Origin: Cavia porcellus
Lineage: Eukaryota; Chordata; Mammalia; Rodentia; Caviidae
Direction: 5' to 3'
Assembly (NCBI RefSeq): GCF_034190915.1
Contig: NW_026947496.1
Location: 26,692,001 to 26,756,000, forward strand
DNA: 64,000 nucleotides
Made by a program: the position numbers and the translations under genes
Notes under the pieces: generated by a model
Told to the model about the DNA's origin: nothing
Database searches by the model: none
Seen by the model: only the letters and a program-made list of their open reading frames with translations
Part shown: positions 11,760-23,319 of the stretch, piece after piece
Position numbering within the stretch: the stretch's first letter is position 1
How the letters are laid out: each line of letters begins with the position of its first letter

Positions 11760-12950
11760 GCAGAGAAACAAGCAAAAGCTTCTCATGTGACCTTTTCTCT
11801 AAATCTATTTCATGTATGTCTTAGAACTCAGTTAACAGGACTTCATGGCACCCTTTCAGAATCCTCAAGAAGGGCTCCTGGTTAAATTCATCACATTGCA
11901 GCCATTCTTCTACTGTGTCACTCCACCTAAACAAAAAGTCAAATTTGACAGAACTGAGTGATTTCAAAATTTTCTCATTATGTCCAAGAGTCATGAACAC
12001 TATGATTAAATATTGAAGCTTAATCTGTGTAAAAAATGAACACAGAGTGGGGGCTTCTTTTATCTATTTGAAAAGATAGCATTTATGCCTTATTTTCCTT
12101 GCAGTCACAGAACCCCTTTCTACATATAACAAACTATGAGCGCTCATTAATTATTTTCTGCACCAAGTCAATGCCCAATTGGCTCCAACATGGTCATGAA
12201 AATATTTCATAGTTTAGATCACTGAAGTTTTACATGGCGGAATTAAGATCTTAGAAAAACTTCAGGGTACAAATGACTAAAACAAAGAAGCAACCAATTT
12301 GTTTCACCTAAAATAAAAACTGATAACTTTATGAGAACACGTAAAACTCAGGGTCAAAAATATGAACCTGGAATAACAGCTCCTGGATGATGAGAAATTC
12401 TTGTAATCGTTCAGTTCTGCCAATGTGACTTCAGGAAGCCCAGCTGAATGTCTTCCACATGATCTCATTCAGCTATTCTTCACTGCAGTACCTACTTACC
12501 AAATGCAGAGGAAAATGTCACCTAATATGTATTTAAAAATCAAATATTCCAAATCCTGTGAAGTGTGTTGTTTCTATTTTTATTCATTTTTCTACAAGAA
12601 ATAGAAATAAATGTAAGATAGCAAGATACTTTCATCATTTGATCTCTCCGTTGTTATTATTCAATACAAATCAATATAGTCACATAAAGAAAATAGTATA
12701 CACATGTTTAATCAGAATAGAACTGTCTTTATGGCAGCTTTAATAAAAATAGAGATATAGGGTTTCAGATATGTAAATAATATGTTGTCATGCTTTTTTT
12801 TAAAGGAAGACCTTGATTTGTGTTTTAATATCTATCTTAAGCATTTTGTGCTAAAATGCATATAGTATTTATTTTTTAGATATATTATCACCAGGAAAAT
12901 TAAAGAGTTGAAATATTAAGTAAACACCAAAATATATTTTTAATGATTTG
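11760..12950. other. noncoding stretch, nothing identified
   Basis: AT-rich sequence without a recognisable repeat or gene. A 61-codon plus frame at 12558-12743 has no supporting feature. Confidence 0.5.
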
Positions 12951-12955
12951 TGAAG

Positions 12956-13060
12956 AAGGAAGGAAAAATAAAGGAAGGAAGGAAGGAAGGAAGGAAGGAA
13001 GGAAGGAAGGAAGGAAGGAAGAAAGGAAAGAAGGAAAGAAAGAAAGAAACAAAGAAAGAT
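12956..13060 (+). repeat. (GGAA)n / (GAAA)n purine microsatellite
   Basis: A long GGAA tract to about 13020 grades into GAAA units until about 13058. The strand bias is pure purine on the plus strand. Arrays like this vary in length between individuals. Confidence 0.98.
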
Positions 13061-13274
13061 TATTAGTTCTTCAGCTAAAGCAAAACTTTGATAAGACCCT
13101 ACTGGGAAATGAGCAGTAAGATCAATGGTAAAATAAAAGCAAGAAAGGAAAGTAAAATTTTAAATTTTAAATGTAAAAAAGTAAAATTTTAAATGATGAT
13201 GACTGAGGTTCTGAGTTTCTGAGTTATGTAGAAAGCTAGTCAGGAGAAACAATTGTTTTCTAAAAGTTATTGCC

Positions 13275-13680
13275 CCATTTTGGTTATAGGCTGAAGAGTG
13301 GTCCCAAAAGATATTCAGACTCTGAACCCTGGAACCTATGAGCATGATACATTGCATGGGAGAAAGAGCCTTGTAGTTGTTACTAAGCGCAAGGGTTTGA
13401 GATGGGAATTGTCTGGGTGGGCACATAGGTTCTCAATTTTGTAGAAAGTCTTCACCAACAACAATTGCCCCATTGTTAATTTTGAAATATTTTGAAATAT
13501 TATGGGAAACCTACAAGAACCAGAAAGAACCTATACATGGCAGAAAAAAAAAAAAAAAGGTGATGGATTCTTCTTTAGAGATTTAGAAAGTATGGAGCCC
13601 TGTAGACACCTTTGTATGTTTTAAGCCACTGAATTAATGGTAATCAATTACAGCATCAATAGCCAACTGGTAACACAAAA
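13275..13680 (+). repeat. MLT1-like MaLR LTR, plus strand
   Basis: The block opens with 'ggctgaagagtggtcccaaa' (13289) and 'cctggaacctatgagcatga', typical of the MLT1 5' half ('cccaaagatgtccacgtcc...ggaacctgtgaatatg'). It ends near 13620-13675 with 'taagccactgaattaatggt', 'aatcaattacagcatcaata' and 'gccaactggtaacac', the MLT1 3' signature. A short A-run (13543-13558) interrupts it. Confidence 0.75.
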
Positions 13681-14123
13681 AATCAAATGCACAAAACAGT
13701 TCATTAGAAAAAAATGACTTTCTTGGTCCTGAATTTGCGGAGAACACTTTACTCACAGAAAGTTTGTAAAACAAACTTTATAATAGAATCAGCCTGATGA
13801 AAGATAATCCCAATTATAATTTTGAGAAGGAGGGAGAGGGAGGAAAACAAAGGAGAGAAATGAGCAAATATTGCACATGTATTTTTCACATGGCTGTCTT
13901 GGTTATTTAATTTTACTTATTAGTTCTTAAAAGAGCTATCCCATTTGTAATAATAGCTTTGTAGAGAGAGACGGGAGATGATTCAATAGGAAGTCAGAAG
14001 AACGCTGATCACATATGAAACTTGGAGAGGGTTCAAGTATACTTACCGTATCCAAAACTCTGAAAAAAAAATTATAATGGCATTTACAGGCCAGAATTGT
14101 CTCAGTAAGAAAAAATATGAAAC

Positions 14124-14184
14124 AGGGCTGGCTGGGTAACTTAGTGCCAATGCCTTGGGTTCGATCTCCAGGACACACACACAA
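14124..14184 (+). mobile_element. short, diverged ID-type SINE
   Basis: GGGCTGGCTGGGTAACTTAG resembles the ID head and A box, and GGGTTCGATCTCCAGGAC is a clear B box. The middle is deleted. A CA-rich tail follows instead of poly(A). Confidence 0.7.
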
Positions 14185-14199
14185 TATTACATATTATAT

Positions 14200-15390
14200 T
14201 GTATTTCACCTGTTAAAATGACAGAGCTTTCTATCACCCATCACAATCATGACTCCAGAAGCTGATCAGACTTTGTAAAGCACACAAAGAGAATGGCTTT
14301 GAATCAGCCATACCTCTGGTTTAGCAGTCATCATGTCATTAAGTATCTACTGTGACATTAAAACAGTCAGTATTTTAAATACTTAAAAAAGTTCTTTCAT
14401 AATCCAAGAAACTCAACTAACAGAACTAGAATTTTCCTATGTTTTAAACTCTTAAGTACAGGCATTTCTAATTTCGCAGAATGTTACGCTCTAGAAATGA
14501 GTGTTCATGGTGAAATAATGGGACTTGGGTATAAGGAATGGATAATGTATCTTTGTTTTGTGACCTTTAAAATTCCTATCAACATTTAAAAATATTTTAC
14601 GTCTTATTAAAAATGTATAGAAGAACAAAAATAGTAAAACTAATATGTACTTAGTACACTGTAACCTGTACTACCTTAGCAACATTGAATATTAGTGTAG
14701 TTCTATGCAAAGTGTTTATCTTAGAATCATTTGAACAGTGTTGCTGTTTATAGTATAAATCACAGTGATAAGTAAACATCTTTTCTATGCCTTAGAAAAT
14801 TTTCACTTTCTTTTCTAAGCTTGAATTCACTATCAAGAGGTTAGTCTTTGCTTTTGCAATTACAAGAAATATCTCTGAAAATCTCTCATGTGACAATTTA
14901 CATTAGTTTGTTTTGCAATGGAACATCTTCATGTGGTTGTTGCAGATATTCGTCTTCCTTAAAATTTCTACTTCAAGTATCTACTTTTGTGTACTGTCAC
15001 ATGGTTTTAGTACAGATACAAGACAGAAGCACAACAGGCATACTTGGTTGTCTATGTGAATTCAGTCAGTTGTGCATAGATCCATCCACAAGAGACTTTG
15101 AAGAACATAACTGTTGCTGTTAGTGGATTCATCTCTTATTTACATAATAATCTCAGGGCTGAAGATCTAATAGCAAAGTTTGAAATTTATGAAGTTACAC
15201 GTGGTTAATATTCCATGGTAATTGAAGTTTCCCTTTGTTTTAGGGGGAATTGATGGTATTTAACTGAAAGAGATTAGCTGAAAATTGTTCAGATCACTAG
15301 CAGCATATCAAGGATTGTCTTTATTGGGATCTGATTGCACAAGAAGTTTTAACCATGAAAATTGCCCATTTTAAATACAGAGAGAAAAAG

Positions 15391-15437
<47 letters not shown>

Positions 15438-16600
15438 ATGAATGACACTTTATAAAAGAAGCATAAATAAAGCTTTAAAAAACACATTAAAGGAAGTGGA
15501 AATGTTATTGAACAATCCCATGCAATATGAATTGAGAGACAGTAAAAATAAGGGAATGATGTCAAAGAAATTCTCAGTTAATCTTGGATATAACTGACAA
15601 AGAGAAACCCTCAAAATAAATCAATCCAGAAGGCCAGAAAGAGGAAGAAAGATACGGTAAGAAAGTCAGGCAGGAGATGTACAGAGAACATGCAGATAGG
15701 AAAATAATACCCCATAAAGCCCGAGGATTATGACAAATGTGAGTGTTATGTATGTACATTTGGAAAAACAACTGTGCCTTCTGCTTTAGTTGCCTTTTTT
15801 GCACCAGTAATTTCTTAAACAATATTCTATTTCTCCAGCGTAATTCTGTAACCATGCTTTGCTTTGACAAATCAAGCACTAAATAATTCATTGCTGCTCT
15901 AAAGGGACAAGTATCCACATCTCCGTACTGCTGGAGAAGTTTTCCCTTCCTCATCCACAGAGCAGTTTAGCACACATAGGCAGAAACACGTTCCAGCCTT
16001 TTGCAAACACCTTTCAAATAAGGCAGGATCAAAGGCCACATTAAAGAGGGTTGGACTTAGAGTCAGCAGACGTATTTTGCTGCCCTTATATTTTAACAGA
16101 GGTTAATTATATTAGCATAACCAGCTGAGCATAAAGTATACGCTTCTACTAAAGAAAAGATTATATCCAAATAAGAACAATATTAATTCATAGATAGTTT
16201 GAAATTTTTATTTCCAGTCCCTTTATTACAGATAGATGTTTCATATAGTCCCCAAAGAGAAGGGAGAAGCCAGAGTGGGACACATAGAACAGATGTTCTT
16301 GAATAAAATAATAATGATACTAGCATTGATATAGGGAGGTTTAATGGTTATTTCCAAGAATAACAATATATTAGATATGGGCATATCTAGTAATAACGTG
16401 GTTATCATGTAAATTATTGATGAGGTTACAAAAAAGTAAAAAGCATTTATTTTTTACATTGTCATTTCTCAAAAATCTAAAGGATAAAATCTCATTTTAT
16501 TTTAAAAGAAATAGCAATAAGTTTGCTAGAGGAATGTATATATATTTTTTCATTCTTTTATTAGGTACAAAATGAGTTGAAGAAATAATGTATACAATCA
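14200..16600. other. noncoding stretch with one (AG)n array
   Basis: Nothing identifiable apart from the microsatellite at 15393-15434. The 91-codon plus frame at 14848-15123 and the 126-codon minus frame at 15574-15954 show no domain I know and sit in sequence of ordinary composition. Confidence 0.5.
15393..15434 (+). repeat. (AG)n microsatellite
   Basis: About 40 bases of uninterrupted AG, preceded by an imperfect purine stretch from 15378. Confidence 0.97.
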
Positions 16601-16619
16601 TAAGATATTTATGTCGCCT

Positions 16620-16800
16620 ATCTCTAGGGCCTTTGAAGGGCTTGCAAAATTCATACCATTAATTCTTGCTCTGTCCTCGTGAGATAGGAGCAAGCAGATA
16701 TTATTAGACCATAACATAATAGATGCGCATGCATGGAAGCAGGAAGCTGCTGACTGCAGGGCGGAGCACAGATCTCCAGCTCTCTGCCTTTGGGAGAAGC
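16620..16800 (-). repeat. possible MIR SINE, minus strand
   Basis: Phrases such as 'gtcctcgtgagataggagca' and 'gcagatattattagaccata' recall the MIR segment 'ccctgtgaggtaggtactattattatccc'. The neighbouring 'ggaagcaggaagctgctgac' fits the 'gaggaaactgaggcacagag' part poorly. It is a weak assignment. Confidence 0.35.
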
Positions 16801-17467
16801 CAGTAGCTATAAGCAAACTGTGTTCTTTCCGCGATCTAACAGACCTTTGCCCAGGGTGAAAGAGACTTTTGTCTCTTTTTTTCAATAGATAAATTTATCT
16901 AAGTAACTTCTTCAGCTGAATATAAGGAGATTTTTTTCCTGGCTCTGTTATACGCCCTTTGTCGCACTTCTCAGAGTGTCCTGTCATTTGAATCACTTTG
17001 TCTATAGCTCATTTTCCAAGAGAAAATTATCACTATGTGGTGTATTTTCAGCTGTATTCTCACGAGCCAGGAAGAAATCCAGGCCGTCTTAATATTTTCT
17101 CAAACATTTATGCAAATCCAGAATTGTAAACTCCCTCAGGTCGATGGTTTACAAATTCATTCTCTTTGGAAATTCTGTTGAAGACTGCTTTGCAAATCTA
17201 AAAATTTGTACTGCTTTCCTGTCAACATAGGTCAGAGAAGATCAGCCCAGACAAAAATATGGATGTGTAGTCAACACTGTGTTTGTTTTCAGAATTATTA
17301 CCTGCCAGGCTTTGGCTTTTAATGGCATTGCTACTAATGATCTCAACAAACAAATCTTAATCTCTATGATATTAATCATGGAAATATTATCCTTCATTTA
17401 CTGTGTATTTTTCAGTGTGCTAAATACTTCACAATCACTACTACACAAAACACGTAAGATGATATGA

Positions 17468-17862
17468 ATGCATTAGTCTCTTCCTTCACTGGGACAGAAC
17501 ATATGATATTCACAATTTAAAAGCAGAGACATTTATTGCAAATCATTGTTTTCATTCGTTCAGTCTCTGGTTGGCTTATTCCAAGTCAGAAATAACTGAT
17601 GGAAGGAAATGGCAGAGAAAAGCAGCTCACCCCTTGACAACTAGGAAGCAATGAGAAAAGGGAGGAGTAGGGGACAAGAATACACTCTTTGAGGGCATGA
17701 CCTTGGTGATTCACCTATTCTGACAAGTTCCTACCAATTAACAACACTGTTACCTAGGAACTCGTTAGTGGAAGCACACAGTGTCCCCATAATCCTTTGC
17801 AAAGGTGCACTTCTGACTGCATGAGACTTTGGGGGATATTTTAGCTCCAAACCACAACAGCA
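17468..17862 (-). repeat. MST-like MaLR solo LTR, minus strand
   Basis: It begins 'cattagtctcttccttcact' and ends 'tagctccaaaccacaacagc'. The order of landmarks (agagacatttattgcaaatc, gcatgaccttggtgattcac, catgagactttgggggatat) matches the LTR at 7057-7442 by type. It has no internal sequence. Confidence 0.7.
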
Positions 17863-17864
17863 TT

Positions 17865-18990
17865 TTTATTATATGCATCTTTAGCTTAAAGATTCTAAAT
17901 TCAAATAATTGAATCTTACAAATACAGAAGTAGACTAGAATTCAAACTCATGATTCTTTCAATTTCTCTCTTACATACTGAAACACCAAACTTGAAAATT
18001 GTATGTGTTAAACAATCTTTGCCTGCACATTTATTATTAACTAGTAAATTAAAGAAGGGAGGAACAGAGAGAAAAACACACAAAGAGAAAGAGAGAGAGG
18101 GAGAAAGGGAGACAGAGAGATTCAACATTAAAGTGTTAGAATTCATTTAATAAGATGTCAAAGTGCTCATAGGAATTGTTATATATTTATGGAAAAGTCT
18201 AATTTGGCACTGTAGCAGATTGAACTTGACTTGCCTCAGTTAATGTGGCCAATTGCATATATTTTGATAGCCATATCATATTTCCAACAAATGCATTAGC
18301 TTCCCAGCCCCCCTGCAAAGCAGACACACTAGCTTGGGACAACTATTCCAGGAGCATCGGAAGGCAGGTATTACTTTGACTTTGCTTTCAGTATTGAAGT
18401 GGAAACTTTATGTAAATTATGAGAATAAAATGGTATGTCAAAAAAATGTATCTGCTATCCAGGTCTGTCTCACCGCTTAAGTAGGCAGCAGAACATGAGC
18501 CTGGTGAATTTCAGTGGTGCTCTATAATTTCTTTAAATATGCTTTCATAAGTCTGGAAGTCTTAAGGGATTATTCACAGAATTGCTGTTTGGCAATATAC
18601 AGATAATCCTAGGATATTAAGGTCTCTTCCTTTAGATCTTAACACCAATCTAATTTCATAGAACAGTAATATAAATGATCACAGATCTGCTGCTTCCCAC
18701 TTTTCACATGTGCAACACAATAAATCACACCAAGGTAGGCAAAGGGGCTACGGGTGTTTGCCAAAGCATCCACTGTCATTTATCAAATACTATGAGTTTA
18801 GTCTAAGTAGTAAGATGTTTAACAATTCCCTTCTGACGACCTTTTATGTCCTTCTGAACTGTTATTTTTGAAAAACAAATACATGTGATGCTGGTTCTTT
18901 TTTACTTCATTCATTCATCATAATTACATTTCTTTATTAATGGTTTCTTACAGTAAATTTTGTCTAGAGGAAAAATCAACTTATCTATGC
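17865..18990. other. noncoding stretch with a purine-rich patch
   Basis: A GA-rich tract lies at about 18058-18122 and explains the Ser/Leu-rich frames seen across it. Otherwise nothing was recognised. Confidence 0.5.
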
Positions 18991-18992
18991 AT

Positions 18993-19066
18993 GAGATTTA
19001 ACTAAATAGTGCAGATTTTGTATAACTGTACAAGACACTGAGTTCAATCTCCAAAATAAAAATTTA
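18993..19066 (+). mobile_element. old ID-type SINE remnant
   Basis: The head GAGATTTAACTAAATAGTGC matches a decayed ID A-box region, and CTGAGTTCAATCTCC is a decayed B box. A short A-rich tail follows at about 19050-19066. Confidence 0.5.
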
Positions 19067-19189
19067 TTTTTATATTGTAGGATTTCCTTATTTTCTATTT
19101 TAAAGCGAGATAAAAATAAAAAACCAGAAAACAAAAACAGAAACACAAGAGACATACAACCAACAACTATCTGTGATAGATTTTGGATC

Positions 19190-19935
19190 TAGTTTACTCT
19201 TTCAGTTTCTTACAGTTGGGAGACTATAAAGTGTCTACATATATAGGTCTGATTTATTTCACTTATGAGTATGGTCTCAAATCTCATTCATTTATCTATA
19301 AAAAGCTTCTATATGATCCTTCTTTATAGATGAGTAGTACTCCATTGTATAAAAACACTGTATCATTTTTAACTATTTTCAGTTGATGGACATTTGGGTT
19401 GTTTTCAAGATCTGGCTGTTACAAATTGTGCTGCTTTTCGAGGCATTTCCACACTGATTTCCACATGGTTGCACCAGTGTACACTGCCATCACCAGTGGG
19501 GAAAGTTCCTTTTCCCCACAGCTCTTCCAGCATTTGTAATTGGTTAATTTCTTGATCTTGGCCACTTTTTGTGGAGTGAGATGTAATCTCATCATTGTTT
19601 TAATATGCATTTCTCTAATGCTCAGTGATGCTGAACATTTTTTCATCTGAGAAATGTACATTAACCTCAGATGGTCGTGTTAAGATTGAACCCTTGAATT
19701 TTGGGGTCTTGATCTTCTTTTAATTCTTTATATCATCTAGATTTAAATCCTTTGTCTGGGAGAGAGTTGGCTAAGGTTTTTTCCCAGTTCATGGCTTTTC
19801 TTTTCACTCTGTTGGAGATTTCTTCTGACATGCAAGATCTTTTAATATGATGAGATTCCACTTGATTCTTAGAAGTATTTTCTATGTAGTTTGATGTTTT
19901 TCATGAGGATTTCCTTCTTTTTAAAAACTGAATAA
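19190..19935 (-). mobile_element. 5'-truncated LINE-1, minus strand (ORF2 C-terminal end)
   Basis: The sequence closely parallels the 3' part of the L1 at 31.86-32.7 kb. Shared landmarks are 'gagtagtactccattgtata', 'gttgcaccagtgtacactgc', 'atgcatttctctaatg' and 'ttgtctgggagagagttggc'. The 80-codon minus frame at 19419-19661 is a piece of L1 ORF2. It is truncated relative to the full element. Confidence 0.8.
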
Positions 19936-19939
19936 TATG

Positions 19940-20110
19940 ACTTGTTTATATATAATTTTATATGTGTATATAATTTAAGTATATACATACCATTTAAAAT
20001 CTATTAATATATAGATAAATATTTAAATTGATTCCATATTTTGTTATTATTAATAGTGCTTGGATTAACATAGGAGTGCTAATATGTCTTTGAGATCCTG
20101 TTTTCTAACA
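19940..20110 (-). repeat. ancient LINE-1 fragment, minus strand
   Basis: The block 'aatagtgcttggattaacat', 'aggagtgctaatatgtcttt' and 'gagatcctgttttct' matches the reverse complement of an L1M-type ORF2 stretch ('gcaatgaacatgggagtgcagatatctcttcgagatac'). It is older than the neighbouring L1. Confidence 0.55.
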
Positions 20111-20144
20111 CGAAAGAATTCTAGATGTATGAAACACATGTATA

Positions 20145-20238
20145 TTTTAGAGTACTCAGGAGATTATGGAACAAGGGCTGGTTGAGCCCAGGAATTCAAG
20201 GCCAGCCTGAGCAATGCAACTCTGTCAGAAGAAAAAAA
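20145..20238 (+). mobile_element. B1/Alu-like (7SL-derived) SINE
   Basis: The core contains 'gagcccaggaattcaaggcc' and 'agcctgagcaatgcaactct', the hallmark 7SL-derived segment, followed by an A-rich tail. The 5' part is degraded. Confidence 0.75.
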
Positions 20239-20365
20239 AAAAAGCAGAAGAAAAGGAAGGAGGAGAAGAAGGGGGAGAAGAAAAGTAAATAGGAAGGAAT
20301 ATTAAAGGGAAATAAGTGAGAGGGAGATAAACACAAAGAGAAGGAAGGGGTAAGAGAAGGAGCTA
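20227..20365 (+). repeat. purine-rich low-complexity tract
   Basis: About 140 bases of nearly pure A/G immediately after the B1 tail. It probably grew from the SINE poly(A) end. Confidence 0.85.
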
Positions 20366-20369
20366 CAAC

Positions 20370-20640
20370 AGAAAAATCTTGGGTAAATCTGGAAGATGTT
20401 GTGGTAAGTGAAATAAACCATTCACAGGAGAACAAATACTATGTGAACCGCATACATGAGGTAACTAAAACACTACACTCATGGAAGCAAATAATATATT
20501 GTGGTTGTCAGATGTTGAGAAGGAAGAGCAACTGAATTGCTATTAAAGGTTATAAAATTTCAGTCACAAAGATAAGTAAATCTTAGAGATCAACTCTGCA
20601 ATATTGCACCAGGAGATAAAAAATTACATTATTCATTTAA
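20370..20640 (+). repeat. ancient LINE-1 3' end, plus strand
   Basis: Landmarks are 'gtaagtgaaataaaccattc', 'acaggagaacaaatactatg' and 'ttgtggttgtcagatgttga', matching L1M late ORF2/3' UTR ('taagtgaaataagccagtcacagaaggacaaatactg'). It is diverged. Confidence 0.6.
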
Positions 20641-23130
20641 ACATTTACTAAGAAAATCAGTGCCATTTGAATTGTCCTTTCCTCAATGGAAACTTAAAGT
20701 ATTTTTATAATACTATGCATTATTTCTGGCTAAACTATAAGACAGTTTATTCTGTAATTCCTATTTTCCACTACTCTATGTTTCTTAATAAAAGGTAACA
20801 TACAATTATAACCATCTGTAATGTACATAATAGTCCCCTCAAGCATTCAGTATAATTCTGAAACAATTTACTAATGCCCCGATTTCTTAAAAATACTTTT
20901 TCCAGCACCTGTTATTTATCAGCTCAATGATGAACATTAGAAAATCAGTGGTAAAGAGAATGATGGGCCAAGCTAACACTAACTGCAAATTACAAGTGAG
21001 TAATCACACATAAAAGTAAATGGTAAAGTATTATGATATAATACAGACCATTTAGAATTTATTCAAATAACATCACTGACCACTTACTCATTATTTGTAA
21101 GACATTGGAAATATAAAAACAAAAGAAGTATGGTCATTGGTTCCAATAGTTTAAGGTGATTGAGAAATCATAGTAGGTATTCACAAGTTAATTCCTCACT
21201 GATGCTTGGGATATGGTCAGAGAATGAAAATAGGGTTGTTGACAAAGAGTTTTAAAAGATGAAGAATAGCTATCAGAGAAAAAGAAGGACTGACCAGGGA
21301 AGAGATTTCAAAACCAATTAGAAATACTTTGAAGAATATGAAAATATGATAGAATTATAGGAATCCCAGTGATTTAATATAATGAGAATAAATCTGATAG
21401 GAAAGTGGATAATGACATAGATGCCTAAAGAAGGAAATTGAAGGGAATATGCTAGTGCTAGATTTATAAAACAGTCTAAGGTGTTTATTCTATATTAGGT
21501 GTTTGTTTAGTGTTTGTCCTATGGTAACTAAAAGATATTGAAAAATTAAAATAGGACTATATGATAGTAAGATTTTTGTTCAGAGAATAAAAGTTCAGCT
21601 GCAATATAGAGGGTAGATAAACAAAACAAACAGATTCATGGAAGCATCTGTCAATTGACATTTGTAACAATCTAGATAAGAGACTATAGAAATTCAAAGG
21701 AGAGCAGTGTTATGGAAATAGGACAGATAAATAAGAATTACATAGCAGTACATCTTGAAAGAAAATAAAAGCCCCCTCTATGTATAAAGAGAGAAACATA
21801 TTAATTTTACACTTTTATTAACTCTGGTAATGGTAGTACTCTTTTAGGAGTGACAGAAAATTCCAGAATGTAAACAGAGTGCAGGGAAATTAATGCACTC
21901 ACTTTTAGAAATATTTAAGTTGCGTGAAATTTAGATTCATTATTAGAAAGACAACTAAGTCATCAGAGTCAGGTGTAGGAATTTTTAGCAGTTAGGTGGT
22001 AACCAAAGCCGAAAATTTTTACTATTTTTGAAGGTCTCATATGGAAAGAAACTCCAGAGAACCAAGGATAAATGTAAAGAAGCATCATCATTTTTATTAG
22101 TGTTTGCAGTACATAACAATAAAATGTGCATGAAAGAGCTGGTATAAGGAAGTAGCATATCTTCATCATTTTTATTTTTATCCTCATACATACATTTTCC
22201 TTTCTCTTCCTTGAACCTGAGGCCATAATGTTAAATGAAATAAGATATACAATGTAAATTATACCATGATTTATGCTATGTGAATGGTATAAAATGTAAA
22301 TAAAAGTAAAATAAAGGAGAAGTGGGAGGATGCACTATCATTTTATGAGATGGTAAAGGAAGAAGAAGAATGATTAGAAAGATAGAAGGAAAAGCAGAGA
22401 CAGGTGTCACAAAGGAGCTGTAAAATCTGGAAAGTCGAGAGAATTCAAAACTTCAAAAAGTCTGAATAAGATAAGCATTAAAATGAATTTATTTATTTAG
22501 TAATTAAGGCATGATAGAACATGTGCTGAACGGCATTGGTGATGATTAAAACCAGATAAACTGTTAGGAGATATACATCAAATTCCAACAGGTAGGGATG
22601 GTAGCATCTTGTTTATAATCTACACTAGTATTTTAGAGGGTCTGTGTTTGAGAAAGAAAGCAAAAAAGAAGTTGTGGAGTCACAGGCAGGGGAAATGGAT
22701 GCTTGATTCAAAACCACCCAGAAGGCTGGCAAACGGTAGCATAAAAATTGCAGGTGGAGATTTAGCCTTTTGGGGGTGGGCAAAAGCACAAGAGTGAAAT
22801 TCTGTTGCTTTCTCCATGTGTGGAGGCAAGAAGATGTGACATCCTGCATGGAAGACTCTCTCTTCTCTATGAAACTGTTTCCCAGGCTTTCGTCTAGAAG
22901 GAGAGGGAAGAGCAAGGCTTGATATGAATGAATAAAGTTTGCAACACTGCTAAGAAAAAGACAGAAAGAAGAAACTATTGGAGTTAGGCTGAGCTGTTTT
23001 GCTGAGAATTGGTAACATTTGATATTCCTTGATGTATTAATTTATCTCACAAATATTTGTAGAATCTGCTATACATGGGATTTTTTTTTCCTCAGTGATG
23101 AGGCTCATCCATGAGTTGAAACAGGAATCT
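20640..23130. other. noncoding stretch, at most ancient repeat traces
   Basis: A region near 21060-21300 ('gaccacttactcattatttg', 'taagacattggaaatataaa') weakly resembles a common ancient mammalian repeat ('cacctactatgtgccaggcact...ggatacaaagatg'). A short L1-like phrase is near 22230 ('gttaaatgaaataagatata'). No gene was recognised. The 62-codon plus and 96-codon minus frames at 22609-22915 are mutually overlapping and unsupported. Confidence 0.45.
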
Positions 23131-23131
23131 T

Positions 23132-23317
23132 GTCAGTGTGTAGGTGCACACCTGTGATCCCAGCACTGTCAGAGGCTGAGACAGGAGGGTTAAAGTTGAA
23201 GGAGAGCTTGGGCACCGTAATAACTTAGTGAGAACTTGTCTAAAAATAAAATAGTAAGTGAAAAAGTGGTGGTAATATAACTCAATACAGTACCACGAAA
23301 ACAAAACAAAAAACCTT
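23132..23317 (+). mobile_element. composite B1-dID SINE
   Basis: A B1-like part (gtgcacacctgtgatcccag then cactgtcagaggctgagaca) is followed after an A-rich linker by an ID-like tail (taactcaatacagtaccacg). This is the layout known as B1-dID from squirrels and related rodents. It is diverged, especially the ID half. Confidence 0.65.
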
Positions 23318-23319
23318 CC

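Noticed and set aside
12956..13060. CRISPR-like or structured repeat array
   Set aside because: It is a simple GGAA/GAAA microsatellite with no spacers; the window is eukaryotic.
15574..15954. 126-codon minus-strand frame as a gene
   Set aside because: No recognised motif. Composition looks like the surroundings.
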